A stretch of 23,932 nt of DNA from the NCBI GenBank assembly GCA_934256595.1, contig CAKQOW010000036.1, positions 1 through 23,932 of the forward strand. Direction: 5' to 3'. Shown one piece after another: positions 8,483 to 15,153 of the stretch. Origin of the DNA: an uncultured Clostridia bacterium (GTDB lineage Bacteria; Bacillota; Clostridia; Peptostreptococcales; Anaerovoracaceae). A program made the translations under genes and the position numbers. Positions within the stretch are counted from its first letter, which is position 1; each line of letters opens with the position of its first letter. The notes under the pieces were generated by a model. It ran no database searches and was not told the DNA's origin. It saw nothing but the letters and a program-made list of their open reading frames with translations.

Positions 8483-8976
8483 TGACCTGCCTCCTGTTCA
8501 TATTTCTTAAGAATATCTTCAACCATATCGGCGTTTAGCCTGCCGTAAACGTCATCGTTTACGGTTACAACGGGAGCAAGCCCGCAGGCTCCTATGCAGC
8601 GGCAGGCATCAAGTGAGAAGATGCCGTCCTCGGTGCACTCGCCGATGTCAATACCAAGCTTTTCCCTGAACTTGTCGAGTATCTCCTGTGAGCCTTTGAC
8701 ATAGCAGGCCGTACCCATACAGACACTGACTCTGTATTTTCCCTTAGGATTTGTTGTAAACTGTGTATAAAAGCTTACAACACCGTAGACTTCTGCAAGA
8801 GGGATATTAAGACCCTCTGAGATTTTAAGCTGAACCTCCAGGGGAAGATAGCCGTAAATGTCCTGAGCCTCGTGGAGCACCTGAATCAGCGCTCCGCGGG
8901 TATCCCTGTATTTTGCGATTATCTCCTGAAGCTTCTTTTCCATTTCTTTTGAACATCCTGTGCAATTTGATGTCAT
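8479..8976 (-). CDS. hydC: NuoE-like [2Fe-2S] subunit of bifurcating [FeFe]-hydrogenase, copy 2
   Basis: 165 residues, starting MTSNC as in copy 1, with the same Cys-x4-Cys and Cys-x3-Cys [2Fe-2S] ligands (CMGTAC and CRCIGAC). AGGAG lies eight bases before the ATG at 8974-8976. It is the first gene of hydC2-hydB2-hydA2 and overlaps hydB2 by four bases. A promoter with an embedded palindrome lies upstream. Confidence 0.93.
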   Translation of the reverse strand: MTSNCTGCSKEMEKKLQEIIAKYRDTRGALIQVLHEAQDIYGYLPLEVQLKISEGLNIPLAEVYGVVSFYTQFTTNPKGKYRVSVCMGTACYVKGSQEILDKFREKLGIDIGECTEDGIFSLDACRCIGACGLAPVVTVNDDVYGRLNADMVEDILKKYEQEAGQ

Positions 8977-9031
8977 GGAGTAGACTCCTTTCTGATTACA
9001 AAAATAAATAATTACTACTACTTATGATAAA

Positions 9032-9061
9032 ATTTTAACAGATGGATACTGTATACAGCAA
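9032..9061 (-). promoter_or_regulatory. Probable promoter of hydrogenase operon 2
   Basis: Minus strand TTGCTG (9056-9061), an 18-bp spacer and TAAAAT (9032-9037), about 55 bp before the hydC2 start. Both boxes are imperfect. Confidence 0.5.
9049..9058. promoter_or_regulatory. Palindrome in the hydC2 promoter, possible operator
   Basis: CTGTATACAG is a perfect 10-bp palindrome that overlaps the -35 box and spacer of the hydC2 promoter, where a repressor would block polymerase. The GTATAC core resembles GntR-family sites. Nothing comparable is seen before hydC1. Confidence 0.35.
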
Positions 9062-9194
9062 GTGAATACTCTGAAAATCACAAAATAGACAAACAAATCG
9101 GAAAAAAGCCAGTATTTAGGAGATTGAACCGGTTACATTGAGAGTTGAAATAACAAATATGCTGTGGAGCGCGAAGAAACGCATTAAAAAAGTG

Positions 9195-9222
9195 AAAAAA
9201 AGACAGCCGGCAGAGCCGACTG
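9195..9222 (-). terminator. Intrinsic terminator after the XRE regulator
   Basis: On the minus strand an 8-bp GC-rich stem (one G-U pair) with a 3-nt loop is followed by seven T, starting about 12 bases after the stop codon. The 217 bp between here and hydC2 hold the hydC2 promoter and no gene. Confidence 0.85.
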
Positions 9223-9234
9223 CTATGTGATTAT

Positions 9235-9474
9235 TCAATTGATATCGTCAAACAGCTGCCTTATGTCGATCTCTAAGGCGTCTGCGAATTTGCCTATGGT
9301 TTCAAGAAGCGGAGTCTTATCGATTGTAAAGCACTCAAGATCACGAACATAGCCGTGAGTCAGTCCTGTTAAATCCGCAAGCTCCTGAAGCGTATACTTT
9401 CGCATAAGCCGATATTTGCGTATGTTTTTTCTGACAGTCAGAGAAAGCTGTTCTTTGGAATATCTGCTGTTCAA
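9235..9474 (-). CDS. Small XRE (Cro/C1)-type DNA-binding protein
   Basis: 79 residues consisting almost entirely of one helix-turn-helix domain. RKYTLQELADLTGLTHGYVRDLE (about 25-47) has the Cro/C1 pattern, followed by TPLLETIGKFADALEIDIRQL, typical of the last helices. The start is TTG at 9472-9474, preceded by AAAGGAG about nine bases upstream; the first internal ATG would delete helix 1. There is no sensor or protease domain, so a ligand is not predictable. It is 35 bp downstream of the PhzF-family gene on the same strand and shares its terminator, so it is probably co-transcribed and may regulate that operon. Confidence 0.85.
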   Translation of the reverse strand: MNSRYSKEQLSLTVRKNIRKYRLMRKYTLQELADLTGLTHGYVRDLECFTIDKTPLLETIGKFADALEIDIRQLFDDIN

Positions 9475-9509
9475 AGTATATCACTCCTTTCAGAATATGA
9501 TTAGTACGG

Positions 9510-10364
9510 CTATATGTAGATTTCACCTTCGGCAAGCACTGCCGCGCTGCCTCCCACCTGTATGCTGCCGTCATTTCTGATACGGGCTGCTATCTTAGAG
9601 GCTCTGTTCATTGCCTCGCCCTGAACGAAGCACAGGTCAGTGTCTTTGGTGATAAGGCTGTTTAAATAAAGGTAGTATGCGAGAGCGCCGCTTGCCGTAC
9701 CTGTTGCAGCCTCCTCGTTAATTCCGTACAGAGGAGCAAAATCTCTGGCATATGCGGTGACTTCCTTTGAAGTATCCGCTGCAAACGGGTGAACTCCCAC
9801 CACGCCGTATTCTTCTGACAGGGCGGAGAGGGCGTTCATATCGGGAGCAAGGCTGTTAAGCTCCGTTCTGCCTGCTATCGGCAGGATAATATCGGGAAGT
9901 CCGGTTGATATTATCATAGGAAGCATACTTGATTCAGGTATATTCTCTGCGCCGAGTACTTCATACAGTCTCTTTATTTCAGCTTCCTCCGATATTGTGG
10001 CAATGTGAACGGGTGGAGCCATATCCATCATTATCGTATTATTCTTTACATTAATATTAAGGTCGCCTGCTTTTGTGCGCGCCGTGAAGCTCCCATCGTC
10101 TATAAGGCTGCAGTGTTTCAGCACATAAAATGAAGCGACTGTGGCGTGGCCGCATAGGTCAACCTCTGAAACGGGGGTGAAATACCTTATTGTAAAATCG
10201 CATGGGCCGTTTTTCTTTATGAATGCGGTTTCCGAGTATCTGAGCTCTGCCGCTGTGCTTATGCAGGTATTGTCGTCGGGAAAATCACCGTCTGTTATTA
10301 CCACTCCGGCAGGATTTCCCGCAAATATGTTTTCAGCAAATGCGTCTGCTATATAGAAATTCAT
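9510..10364 (-). CDS. PhzF-family isomerase/epimerase
   Basis: 284 residues from the ATG at 10362-10364, which has GGAGG eight bases upstream. A longer frame from 10424 would begin inside the promoter and is rejected. PhzF signature features: N-terminal GNPAGVV (16-22), SETAF with Glu45 at the position of the catalytic general acid/base of PhzF, CGHAT (71-75), Asp208 and the second-lobe EEAATGTASGALAYYL (217-232; usually EDPATGSA). The fold is two diaminopimelate-epimerase-like lobes. Named members isomerise trans-2,3-dihydro-3-hydroxyanthranilate, but no phenazine genes are present and most family members have unknown substrates, so only the family is assigned. Cytoplasmic. The XRE gene follows in the same unit. 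Confidence 0.85.
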   Translation of the reverse strand: MNFYIADAFAENIFAGNPAGVVITDGDFPDDNTCISTAAELRYSETAFIKKNGPCDFTIRYFTPVSEVDLCGHATVASFYVLKHCSLIDDGSFTARTKAGDLNINVKNNTIMMDMAPPVHIATISEEAEIKRLYEVLGAENIPESSMLPMIISTGLPDIILPIAGRTELNSLAPDMNALSALSEEYGVVGVHPFAADTSKEVTAYARDFAPLYGINEEAATGTASGALAYYLYLNSLITKDTDLCFVQGEAMNRASKIAARIRNDGSIQVGGSAAVLAEGEIYI

Positions 10365-10394
10365 TATATTAACCTCCGTATATTTTCTTGTATC

Positions 10395-10424
10395 AGTATA
10401 ACACATAAGGGGAAAAGCTGTCAT
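10395..10424 (-). promoter_or_regulatory. Promoter of the PhzF-XRE unit
   Basis: Minus strand ATGACA (10419-10424), an 18-bp spacer and TATACT (10395-10400), 30 bp upstream of the chosen start codon. Confidence 0.65.
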
Positions 10425-10562
10425 ATATATGTAAAGACAGGCATAGTATAGTTACAGGTAAAGAAAAAAGCAATAAAGTGAAGATGAAGCAGGCAGTATA
10501 AGCAAATAAATCGAGAATTTTTAAAAAAAACAGAAAATTACACACAATTCTAACAAAATTCA

Positions 10563-10591
10563 TTGCGCGCACAGAAGTAAAATTATATAAT
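10563..10591 (+). promoter_or_regulatory. Promoter of the first putrescine aminotransferase gene
   Basis: TTGCGC (10563-10568), a 17-bp spacer and a perfect TATAAT (10586-10591), with A/T tracts upstream that could serve as an UP element. The leader of about 60 nt contains the quasi-palindrome CCGTCGTGACGTCGG (10606-10620) around the expected +10 to +25, a possible operator. The rest of the roughly 290-bp divergent intergenic region is AT-rich without a gene. Confidence 0.6.
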
Positions 10592-10656
10592 TTACCTATA
10601 CGCAGCCGTCGTGACGTCGGATGGCAATCGCAATTATTAAAAAAGGAGATAGTAAA

Positions 10657-12045
10657 ATGACTGAAAGAAACATGAAGTTAGCTTTAGAAGAAGCTAAAAA
10701 AGTAGTTGGTATGATTGAAGCTGATGCTTTAACAGATGCTCAGAAAGAAGCTATGATTAAAGAATCAATCGCAAACTTCAATGAAAACGTAAACCCTGGC
10801 TGGTTAGAATACAGAAAATCAGTATCAACTGACTCAGCATTCGTAGAATGGGAAGACGAAGGTGAAGTTTTCAGAGATGCTTACGGTACAGAATTCATTG
10901 ACTGCTTAGGCGGATTCGGTATATTTGCCTGCGGACACGGCAACCCTGAAATCAAAAAGACTGTAAGAGCTCAGTTAGACAGATACTGCTTACATTCACA
11001 GGAATTAGTTGACCCGCTTAGAGGTTACCTTGCTAAGATTTTAGCAATGATCACTCCTGGCGACTTACAGTACTCATTCTTCACAAACGGTGGAGCAGAA
11101 GCTATCGAAATGGCATTAAAGCTTGCCAGACTTGCTACAGGCGGCAAATGGTACATCTCAACAGTTGGCGCATTCCACGGTAAGTCAATGGGCGCTATCT
11201 CATTAGGCGGTAAGGCTGCTTACAGAGAAGACTATATCCCTATGATTCAGCAGGTTCAGCACGTAGAATACGGTAATGCGGCAGCTACAGAAGCAGCAGT
11301 TAAGAACTTAGTTGCTGTAGGCGAAAAAGTTGCAGCTATCATCGTAGAGCCTATCCAGGGTGAAGGCGGAGTTATCATTCCACCTGAAGGATACCTCAAA
11401 GAGTTAAGAAGAATCGCTGACGAATACGGCTGCTGCCTGATCTTCGACGAAATCCAGACCGGTCTTGGTAGAACTGGTACAATGTGGAGATGCGATCACG
11501 AAGGAGTTACTCCTGATATCATGACTTACGGTAAAGCCAGCAGCGGCGGCGTTGTTCCTATCACAGGTATCATCGCAAGACCTTGGACATATGAAAAATC
11601 AGGTATCGGTACAGGTACAACTGGTAAGATGTTTGACAACCCATGGATCTTAGGATCACCTACATTCGGTGGTAACCCTCTTGCTTGCGCAGCATTCATC
11701 TCAACTATCAGATTTATGCTTGAAAACGACATTCCTGGCGAAATGGCTAAGAAGGGCGACTACTACATGAAGGGCCTTGCTAAGTTACAGGAAAAATACC
11801 CTACAGTTCTTAAGGCAATCAGAGGCGCTGGTATGCTTATCTGTATGGAATTCCCTGAAGCAGAAGTTGGTTACGAAGTAACTAAGGGATTATTCGCAAG
11901 AAAGGTTATGACTGCCGGTACATTAGTAAATGCTAAGACAGTAAGAATTGAACCGCCTGCAACTCAGAGCTATGAAACAATTGATAAGGTATTAGAAGCA
12001 CTTGACGGAGCAATCGCTGACGTTAAGAAAGAATTCAATCTTTAA
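10657..12045 (+). CDS. patA: Putrescine aminotransferase (class III, PLP-dependent), copy 1
   Basis: 462 residues, close to E. coli PatA/YgjG (459), sharing segments such as HVNPGFLEYRKSV (here NVNPGWLEYRKSV), EFIDCLGGFGIF, LHSQEL, EPIQGEGGVI, TFGGNPLACAA and AGTLNNAKTIRIEPP (here AGTLVNAKTVRIEPP). PLP residues: FDEIQTGLGRTG with Asp264, and the Schiff-base Lys293 in YGKASSGG. It would transfer an amino group from putrescine (or cadaverine) to 2-oxoglutarate, giving 4-aminobutanal, which cyclises to 1-pyrroline. The start is the ATG at 10657 with AAGGAG eight bases upstream; an in-frame ATG 12 codons earlier lacks one. Codon use (TTA Leu, GAA, AGA, C-ending Asn/Asp/Phe/Tyr) is much more biased than in neighbours, as in very highly expressed genes. 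Related diamine or ornithine aminotransferase activity is possible. Confidence 0.9.
   Translation: MTERNMKLALEEAKKVVGMIEADALTDAQKEAMIKESIANFNENVNPGWLEYRKSVSTDSAFVEWEDEGEVFRDAYGTEFIDCLGGFGIFACGHGNPEIKKTVRAQLDRYCLHSQELVDPLRGYLAKILAMITPGDLQYSFFTNGGAEAIEMALKLARLATGGKWYISTVGAFHGKSMGAISLGGKAAYREDYIPMIQQVQHVEYGNAAATEAAVKNLVAVGEKVAAIIVEPIQGEGGVIIPPEGYLKELRRIADEYGCCLIFDEIQTGLGRTGTMWRCDHEGVTPDIMTYGKASSGGVVPITGIIARPWTYEKSGIGTGTTGKMFDNPWILGSPTFGGNPLACAAFISTIRFMLENDIPGEMAKKGDYYMKGLAKLQEKYPTVLKAIRGAGMLICMEFPEAEVGYEVTKGLFARKVMTAGTLVNAKTVRIEPPATQSYETIDKVLEALDGAIADVKKEFNL
10780..11756 (+). repeat. 977-bp identical block, first copy
   Basis: Read base by base, 10780-11756 is identical to 12637-13613. The substitutions between the two aminotransferase genes are confined to the first 120 or so and last 290 or so bases. 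The offset of 1857 bp is constant, so there are no indels within the genes. Confidence 0.85.
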
Positions 12046-12060
12046 TCTGATACATATATG

Positions 12061-12085
12061 AGGACCTCTTCGGAGGTCCTTTTTT
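12061..12085 (+). terminator. Intrinsic terminator of patA copy 1
   Basis: A perfect 8-bp stem AGGACCTC/GAGGTCCT with a UUCG tetraloop is followed by a T-run, 15 bp after the stop codon. Confidence 0.95.
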
Positions 12086-12251
12086 CGGAATTGTGAAAAA
12101 AAGGTATAATTTGCGGTTGAAGAAAATGGCAGCAGTATGGAGAATTATGCTGAAAAAACAGTATTTCTTTGCGAACGCATTTCAAAAAAAGTAGTTTTTT
12201 GCTCTAATAACATTACTATCTTTATACAATGTTCTAAAATTAAAACTTTCC

Positions 12252-12280
12252 TTGACCGCCCAAATAAGTATTGATATAAT
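12252..12280 (+). promoter_or_regulatory. Strong promoter of patA copy 2
   Basis: TTGACC (12252-12257), exactly 17 bp, then TATAAT (12275-12280). Start of transcription is expected near 12287. The 160 bp between the preceding terminator and this promoter is AT-rich with no gene seen. Confidence 0.8.
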
Positions 12281-12286
12281 TTAATA

Positions 12287-12513
12287 GGTAACTAAATAAT
12301 TTTTATGTAAGCCGTACATTACATACAGTTTTAAACCGTACGGAATGCATATGGCATTAATTTGTAGCTTAAAAGAGGATAGATTATTTATCACCTGTTT
12401 AAGACCATACATTGCTGTGTGGCCGTTTTTTATGCGATTAATACAAGGACAGGCTGACAGTCAATCAGCTTTTAGGCCAAAGATGTTATCATATCGGAAA
12501 AGGAGAAGATAAA
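12287..12513 (+). promoter_or_regulatory. Long structured 5' leader of patA copy 2, possible attenuator
   Basis: About 227 nt lie between the inferred start of transcription and the start codon. CCGTAC and GTACGG near the 5' end can pair, and AATGC/GCATT forms a hairpin after them. A terminator-like hairpin CCATACA-TTGC-TGTGTGG (12405-12422) is followed by six T (12426-12431). A further hairpin GCTGA/TCAGC (12453-12469) precedes the ribosome binding site. TGGCC at the end of the terminator-like stem can also pair with GGCCA downstream, which would give an alternative fold. No known riboswitch consensus was recognised. Copy 1 has no such leader. Confidence 0.4.
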
Positions 12514-13902
12514 ATGACTGAAAGAAACATGAAGTTAGCTTTAGAAGAAGCTAAAAAAGTTGTTGGCATGATCGAAGCTGACGCTTTAACAGATGCTCAG
12601 AAAGAAGCTATCATTAAAGAATCAATCGCAAACTTTAATGAAAACGTAAACCCTGGCTGGTTAGAATACAGAAAATCAGTATCAACTGACTCAGCATTCG
12701 TAGAATGGGAAGACGAAGGTGAAGTTTTCAGAGATGCTTACGGTACAGAATTCATTGACTGCTTAGGCGGATTCGGTATATTTGCCTGCGGACACGGCAA
12801 CCCTGAAATCAAAAAGACTGTAAGAGCTCAGTTAGACAGATACTGCTTACATTCACAGGAATTAGTTGACCCGCTTAGAGGTTACCTTGCTAAGATTTTA
12901 GCAATGATCACTCCTGGCGACTTACAGTACTCATTCTTCACAAACGGTGGAGCAGAAGCTATCGAAATGGCATTAAAGCTTGCCAGACTTGCTACAGGCG
13001 GCAAATGGTACATCTCAACAGTTGGCGCATTCCACGGTAAGTCAATGGGCGCTATCTCATTAGGCGGTAAGGCTGCTTACAGAGAAGACTATATCCCTAT
13101 GATTCAGCAGGTTCAGCACGTAGAATACGGTAATGCGGCAGCTACAGAAGCAGCAGTTAAGAACTTAGTTGCTGTAGGCGAAAAAGTTGCAGCTATCATC
13201 GTAGAGCCTATCCAGGGTGAAGGCGGAGTTATCATTCCACCTGAAGGATACCTCAAAGAGTTAAGAAGAATCGCTGACGAATACGGCTGCTGCCTGATCT
13301 TCGACGAAATCCAGACCGGTCTTGGTAGAACTGGTACAATGTGGAGATGCGATCACGAAGGAGTTACTCCTGATATCATGACTTACGGTAAAGCCAGCAG
13401 CGGCGGCGTTGTTCCTATCACAGGTATCATCGCAAGACCTTGGACATATGAAAAATCAGGTATCGGTACAGGTACAACTGGTAAGATGTTTGACAACCCA
13501 TGGATCTTAGGATCACCTACATTCGGTGGTAACCCTCTTGCTTGCGCAGCATTCATCTCAACTATCAGATTTATGCTTGAAAACGACATTCCTGGCGAAA
13601 TGGCTAAGAAGGGTGAATACTACATGAAGGGCCTTGCTAAGTTACAGGAAAAATATCCTACAGTTCTTAAGGACATCAGAGGCGCTGGATTATTAATCTG
13701 CATGGAATTCCCAGAGGCAGAAGTTGGTTACGAAGTAACTAAGGGATTATTCGCAAGAAAGGTTATGACTGCTGGTACATTAGTAAATGCTAAGACAGTA
13801 AGAATCGAACCGCCTGCAACTCAGAGCTATGAAACAATAGACAGAGTATTAACAGCACTTGACGAATCAATCGCAGAAGTTAAGAAAGAATTCAATTTAT
13901 AA
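12514..13902 (+). CDS. patA: Putrescine aminotransferase (class III, PLP-dependent), copy 2
   Basis: 462 residues, differing from the copy at 10657-12045 at only about ten positions: Ile33 for Met33 and a handful in the last 100 residues, including Asp368 to Glu, Ala387 to Asp, Met393 to Leu, Lys444 to Arg and several in the final 20. The PLP site (Asp264, Lys293) and substrate-facing core are identical. AAAGGAG lies eight bases before the ATG. Promoter and leader are unrelated to copy 1, so the two genes are likely expressed under different conditions. Same expected reaction: putrescine plus 2-oxoglutarate to 4-aminobutanal plus glutamate. Codon use is again that of a highly expressed gene. 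Confidence 0.9.
   Translation: MTERNMKLALEEAKKVVGMIEADALTDAQKEAIIKESIANFNENVNPGWLEYRKSVSTDSAFVEWEDEGEVFRDAYGTEFIDCLGGFGIFACGHGNPEIKKTVRAQLDRYCLHSQELVDPLRGYLAKILAMITPGDLQYSFFTNGGAEAIEMALKLARLATGGKWYISTVGAFHGKSMGAISLGGKAAYREDYIPMIQQVQHVEYGNAAATEAAVKNLVAVGEKVAAIIVEPIQGEGGVIIPPEGYLKELRRIADEYGCCLIFDEIQTGLGRTGTMWRCDHEGVTPDIMTYGKASSGGVVPITGIIARPWTYEKSGIGTGTTGKMFDNPWILGSPTFGGNPLACAAFISTIRFMLENDIPGEMAKKGEYYMKGLAKLQEKYPTVLKDIRGAGLLICMEFPEAEVGYEVTKGLFARKVMTAGTLVNAKTVRIEPPATQSYETIDRVLTALDESIAEVKKEFNL
12637..13613 (+). repeat. 977-bp identical block, second copy
   Basis: Identical by reading to 10780-11756. An uninterrupted identical core with diverged ends points to recent gene conversion or very recent duplication. 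Confidence 0.85.
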
Positions 13903-13911
13903 TTTAAATAA

Positions 13912-13959
13912 CACACAAAAAATACTGCTGTACGAAAGTACGGCAGTATTTTTTGTGTG
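13912..13959 (+). terminator. Long-stem intrinsic terminator of patA copy 2
   Basis: A 22-bp stem (13912-13933 with 13938-13959, one G-U pair) is closed by a GAAA tetraloop, with A6 in the left arm and T6 in the right arm. It could terminate in both directions. Confidence 0.9.
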
Positions 13960-13994
13960 CAGATAAAAAGCAGATATAACAGGAAGGTTAAGTT

Positions 13995-14147
13995 TTGAAG
14001 AAACAGAAGGACAGACACCTTACGGAGCTCTTTGTCGTATTTCTAAAAGGAGAGGTGAATGGAATGAAACACAAATGGAAAACATCATTTGGCGGAATTT
14101 CTGAATACTCCAACTGCAAAGAAGGAGATGACAAAGTGCATGGCTAA
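13995..14147 (+). CDS. Possible small ORF overlapping the amidase start
   Basis: A TTG at 13995 with AGGAAGG upstream opens a 50-codon frame ending in TAA at 14145-14147. An internal ATG at 14064 with AGGAGAGG upstream gives a 27-residue product. The stop overlaps the amidase ATG (ATGGCTAA), as in translationally coupled pairs. The peptide is hydrophilic with no recognised domain and no membrane segment, so it does not look like a holin. It may be a leader peptide or not translated at all. Confidence 0.3.
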   Translation: MKKQKDRHLTELFVVFLKGEVNGMKHKWKTSFGGISEYSNCKEGDDKVHG

Positions 14148-14841
14148 AAAAATCTATCTGGATGCCGGTCATGGCGGTAATGACCCGGGTGCTGTCGGCT
14201 ATGTTGTAGAGAGAAGGGTTGCAGTCAAGGTCGTTAAGTATATGAAAGAATATCTTCAGAAAAACTATGTGTGCAGTCTGAAACTGTCAAAAGGTACTAC
14301 AGACTTGAGCGGCAGATGCCGGGAAGCTAACAACTGGAAAGCAGACCTGTTTGTATCTGTACACTTCAATGCCGGCGGCGGTGACGGCTATGAAGCCCTT
14401 GTGTATAGCGCGGCCAATGAAAAGCTTGGCAAATGCTTTGAAAAGCATGTTAAGGCCGTAAAACAGAACAGCAGAGGTGTTAAATACAGACCTGATCTGG
14501 CAGTGCTGCGGCTGACAAATATGAAATCAATCCTGAATGAAGTGGCTTTTGTAGATAACAGGAAAGATATAAAGGACTGGGATGAAAACAGTGAACTGAA
14601 AGTGATGGGTGAAGCGCTGGCGAAAGCTGCAGCGGATTGGCTTAATCTTCCGGCTGTAAGCAGAAGCTGTATCGCGCAGTACAGCATGAACATCAGGAAG
14701 TCAGCCTCGACAAAATCAGCTGTTGCAGGTAAAGTCAGCAAGGGAGAAACAGTTACCGGTACTGTTGAGGGTTCATGGCTTAAAACCGATAAAGGATATA
14801 TCAGAATTAAAGGTGAAAAAGTGTATCTGAAAGAGATATAG
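14140..14841 (+). CDS. N-acetylmuramoyl-L-alanine amidase (Amidase_3) with C-terminal SH3-like domain, endolysin-like
   Basis: 233 residues from the ATG at 14140; GGAG is 12 bases upstream, somewhat far, but the protein then begins directly with the domain. Zinc ligands are His11 (DAGHGG), Glu24 and His75 (VSVHFNAGG), and the catalytic Glu134 lies in ILNEVAF. The catalytic domain covers about 4-168 and an SH3-like domain, which would bind cell wall, about 175-230. It would cut the MurNAc-L-Ala bond of peptidoglycan. There is no signal peptide, unlike housekeeping cell-wall amidases and like phage endolysins or phage-tail-like particle lysins. No holin or structural phage gene is nearby, so it is probably a prophage remnant or a domesticated lysin. 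Confidence 0.88.
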   Translation: MAKKIYLDAGHGGNDPGAVGYVVERRVAVKVVKYMKEYLQKNYVCSLKLSKGTTDLSGRCREANNWKADLFVSVHFNAGGGDGYEALVYSAANEKLGKCFEKHVKAVKQNSRGVKYRPDLAVLRLTNMKSILNEVAFVDNRKDIKDWDENSELKVMGEALAKAAADWLNLPAVSRSCIAQYSMNIRKSASTKSAVAGKVSKGETVTGTVEGSWLKTDKGYIRIKGEKVYLKEI

Positions 14842-14868
14842 CTGATTGCGGAGAGCCTTGTTAGGATA

Positions 14869-14921
14869 AGAAAGAAGTTGATTTAAAATTTATCGCATCA
14901 AATTCTTTCTAAAAATTTTTT
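14869..14921 (+). terminator. Probable terminator of the amidase gene
   Basis: A 14-bp stem with one mismatch (14869-14882 with 14897-14910) and a 14-nt loop is followed by A5 then T6. An A/T palindrome at its end borders the next promoter. Confidence 0.55.
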
Positions 14922-14929
14922 AGAAAAAG

Positions 14930-14958
14930 TTGATTTTTTTCAATGAGTTTCATATAAT
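14930..14958 (+). promoter_or_regulatory. Promoter of the structured RNA and PBECR4-like gene
   Basis: TTGATT (14930-14935), exactly 17 bp, and a perfect TATAAT (14953-14958), preceded by an A/T-rich stretch. Transcription should begin near 14965, about 190 nt before the nuclease-like gene. Confidence 0.75.
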
Positions 14959-14964
14959 ATTAGT

Positions 14965-15119
14965 TGAAAAGAGAAATCTTTTGAGAGGCTCAATCGGATA
15001 GCCCCTCTTTCCCTAGTGGGGGACATTAAATATACCATGAATGCTCGGCAATAGGTGTTATGTTGTCAGCTATCCATTTTTCAGCCAAAGAGGCCTGATT
15101 CGTTTCGAATCAGGTCTTT
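14965..15119 (+). ncRNA. Candidate structured non-coding RNA upstream of the PBECR4-like nuclease
   Basis: This is the only content of the stretch between the amidase and the nuclease start. GGATAGC (14996-15002) and GCTATCC (15069-15075) form a perfect 7-bp long-range stem enclosing about 66 nt with smaller hairpins (CCC-TAGT-GGG near 15011-15020, and an AUACC/GGUGU helix). AGAGG (14984-14988) can pair with CCTCT (15004-15008), which crosses the long-range stem and would make a pseudoknot. The RNA ends in a terminator hairpin at 15088-15119. I do not recognise a known RNA family. The order promoter, folded RNA, terminator, toxin-like gene resembles type III toxin-antitoxin loci. Confidence 0.5.
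15088..15119 (+). terminator. Intrinsic terminator between the structured RNA and the nuclease-like gene
   Basis: A perfect 9-bp stem CCTGATTCG/CGAATCAGG (15094-15102 with 15106-15114), TTT loop, then TCTTTATT, with AAGA/TCTT extending the stem beyond a small bulge. The T-tract is imperfect, so readthrough into the downstream gene is plausible. Confidence 0.7.
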
Positions 15120-15153
15120 ATTCACCTTTGAAGTAGAAAATACAGGAAAAGAC

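Noticed and set aside
10621..10656. Longer patA copy 1 starting at 10621
   Set aside because: No ribosome binding site; the ATG at 10657 has AAGGAG and matches the start of the second copy.
11526..11732. Minus-strand 68-codon frame present identically in both patA genes
   Set aside because: It lies in the identical block, so its conservation only reflects the duplication; no start signal and no recognisable protein.
12087..12251. A gene between patA copy 1 and the promoter of copy 2
   Set aside because: AT-rich with frequent stops in all frames; no ribosome binding site plus frame, and no RNA gene recognised.
15055..15153. GTG start extending the PBECR4-like protein by 33 residues
   Set aside because: The extension would be translated through the terminator hairpin, has no ribosome binding site and adds no family-like sequence. 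The ATG at 15154 has AGGA at proper spacing.
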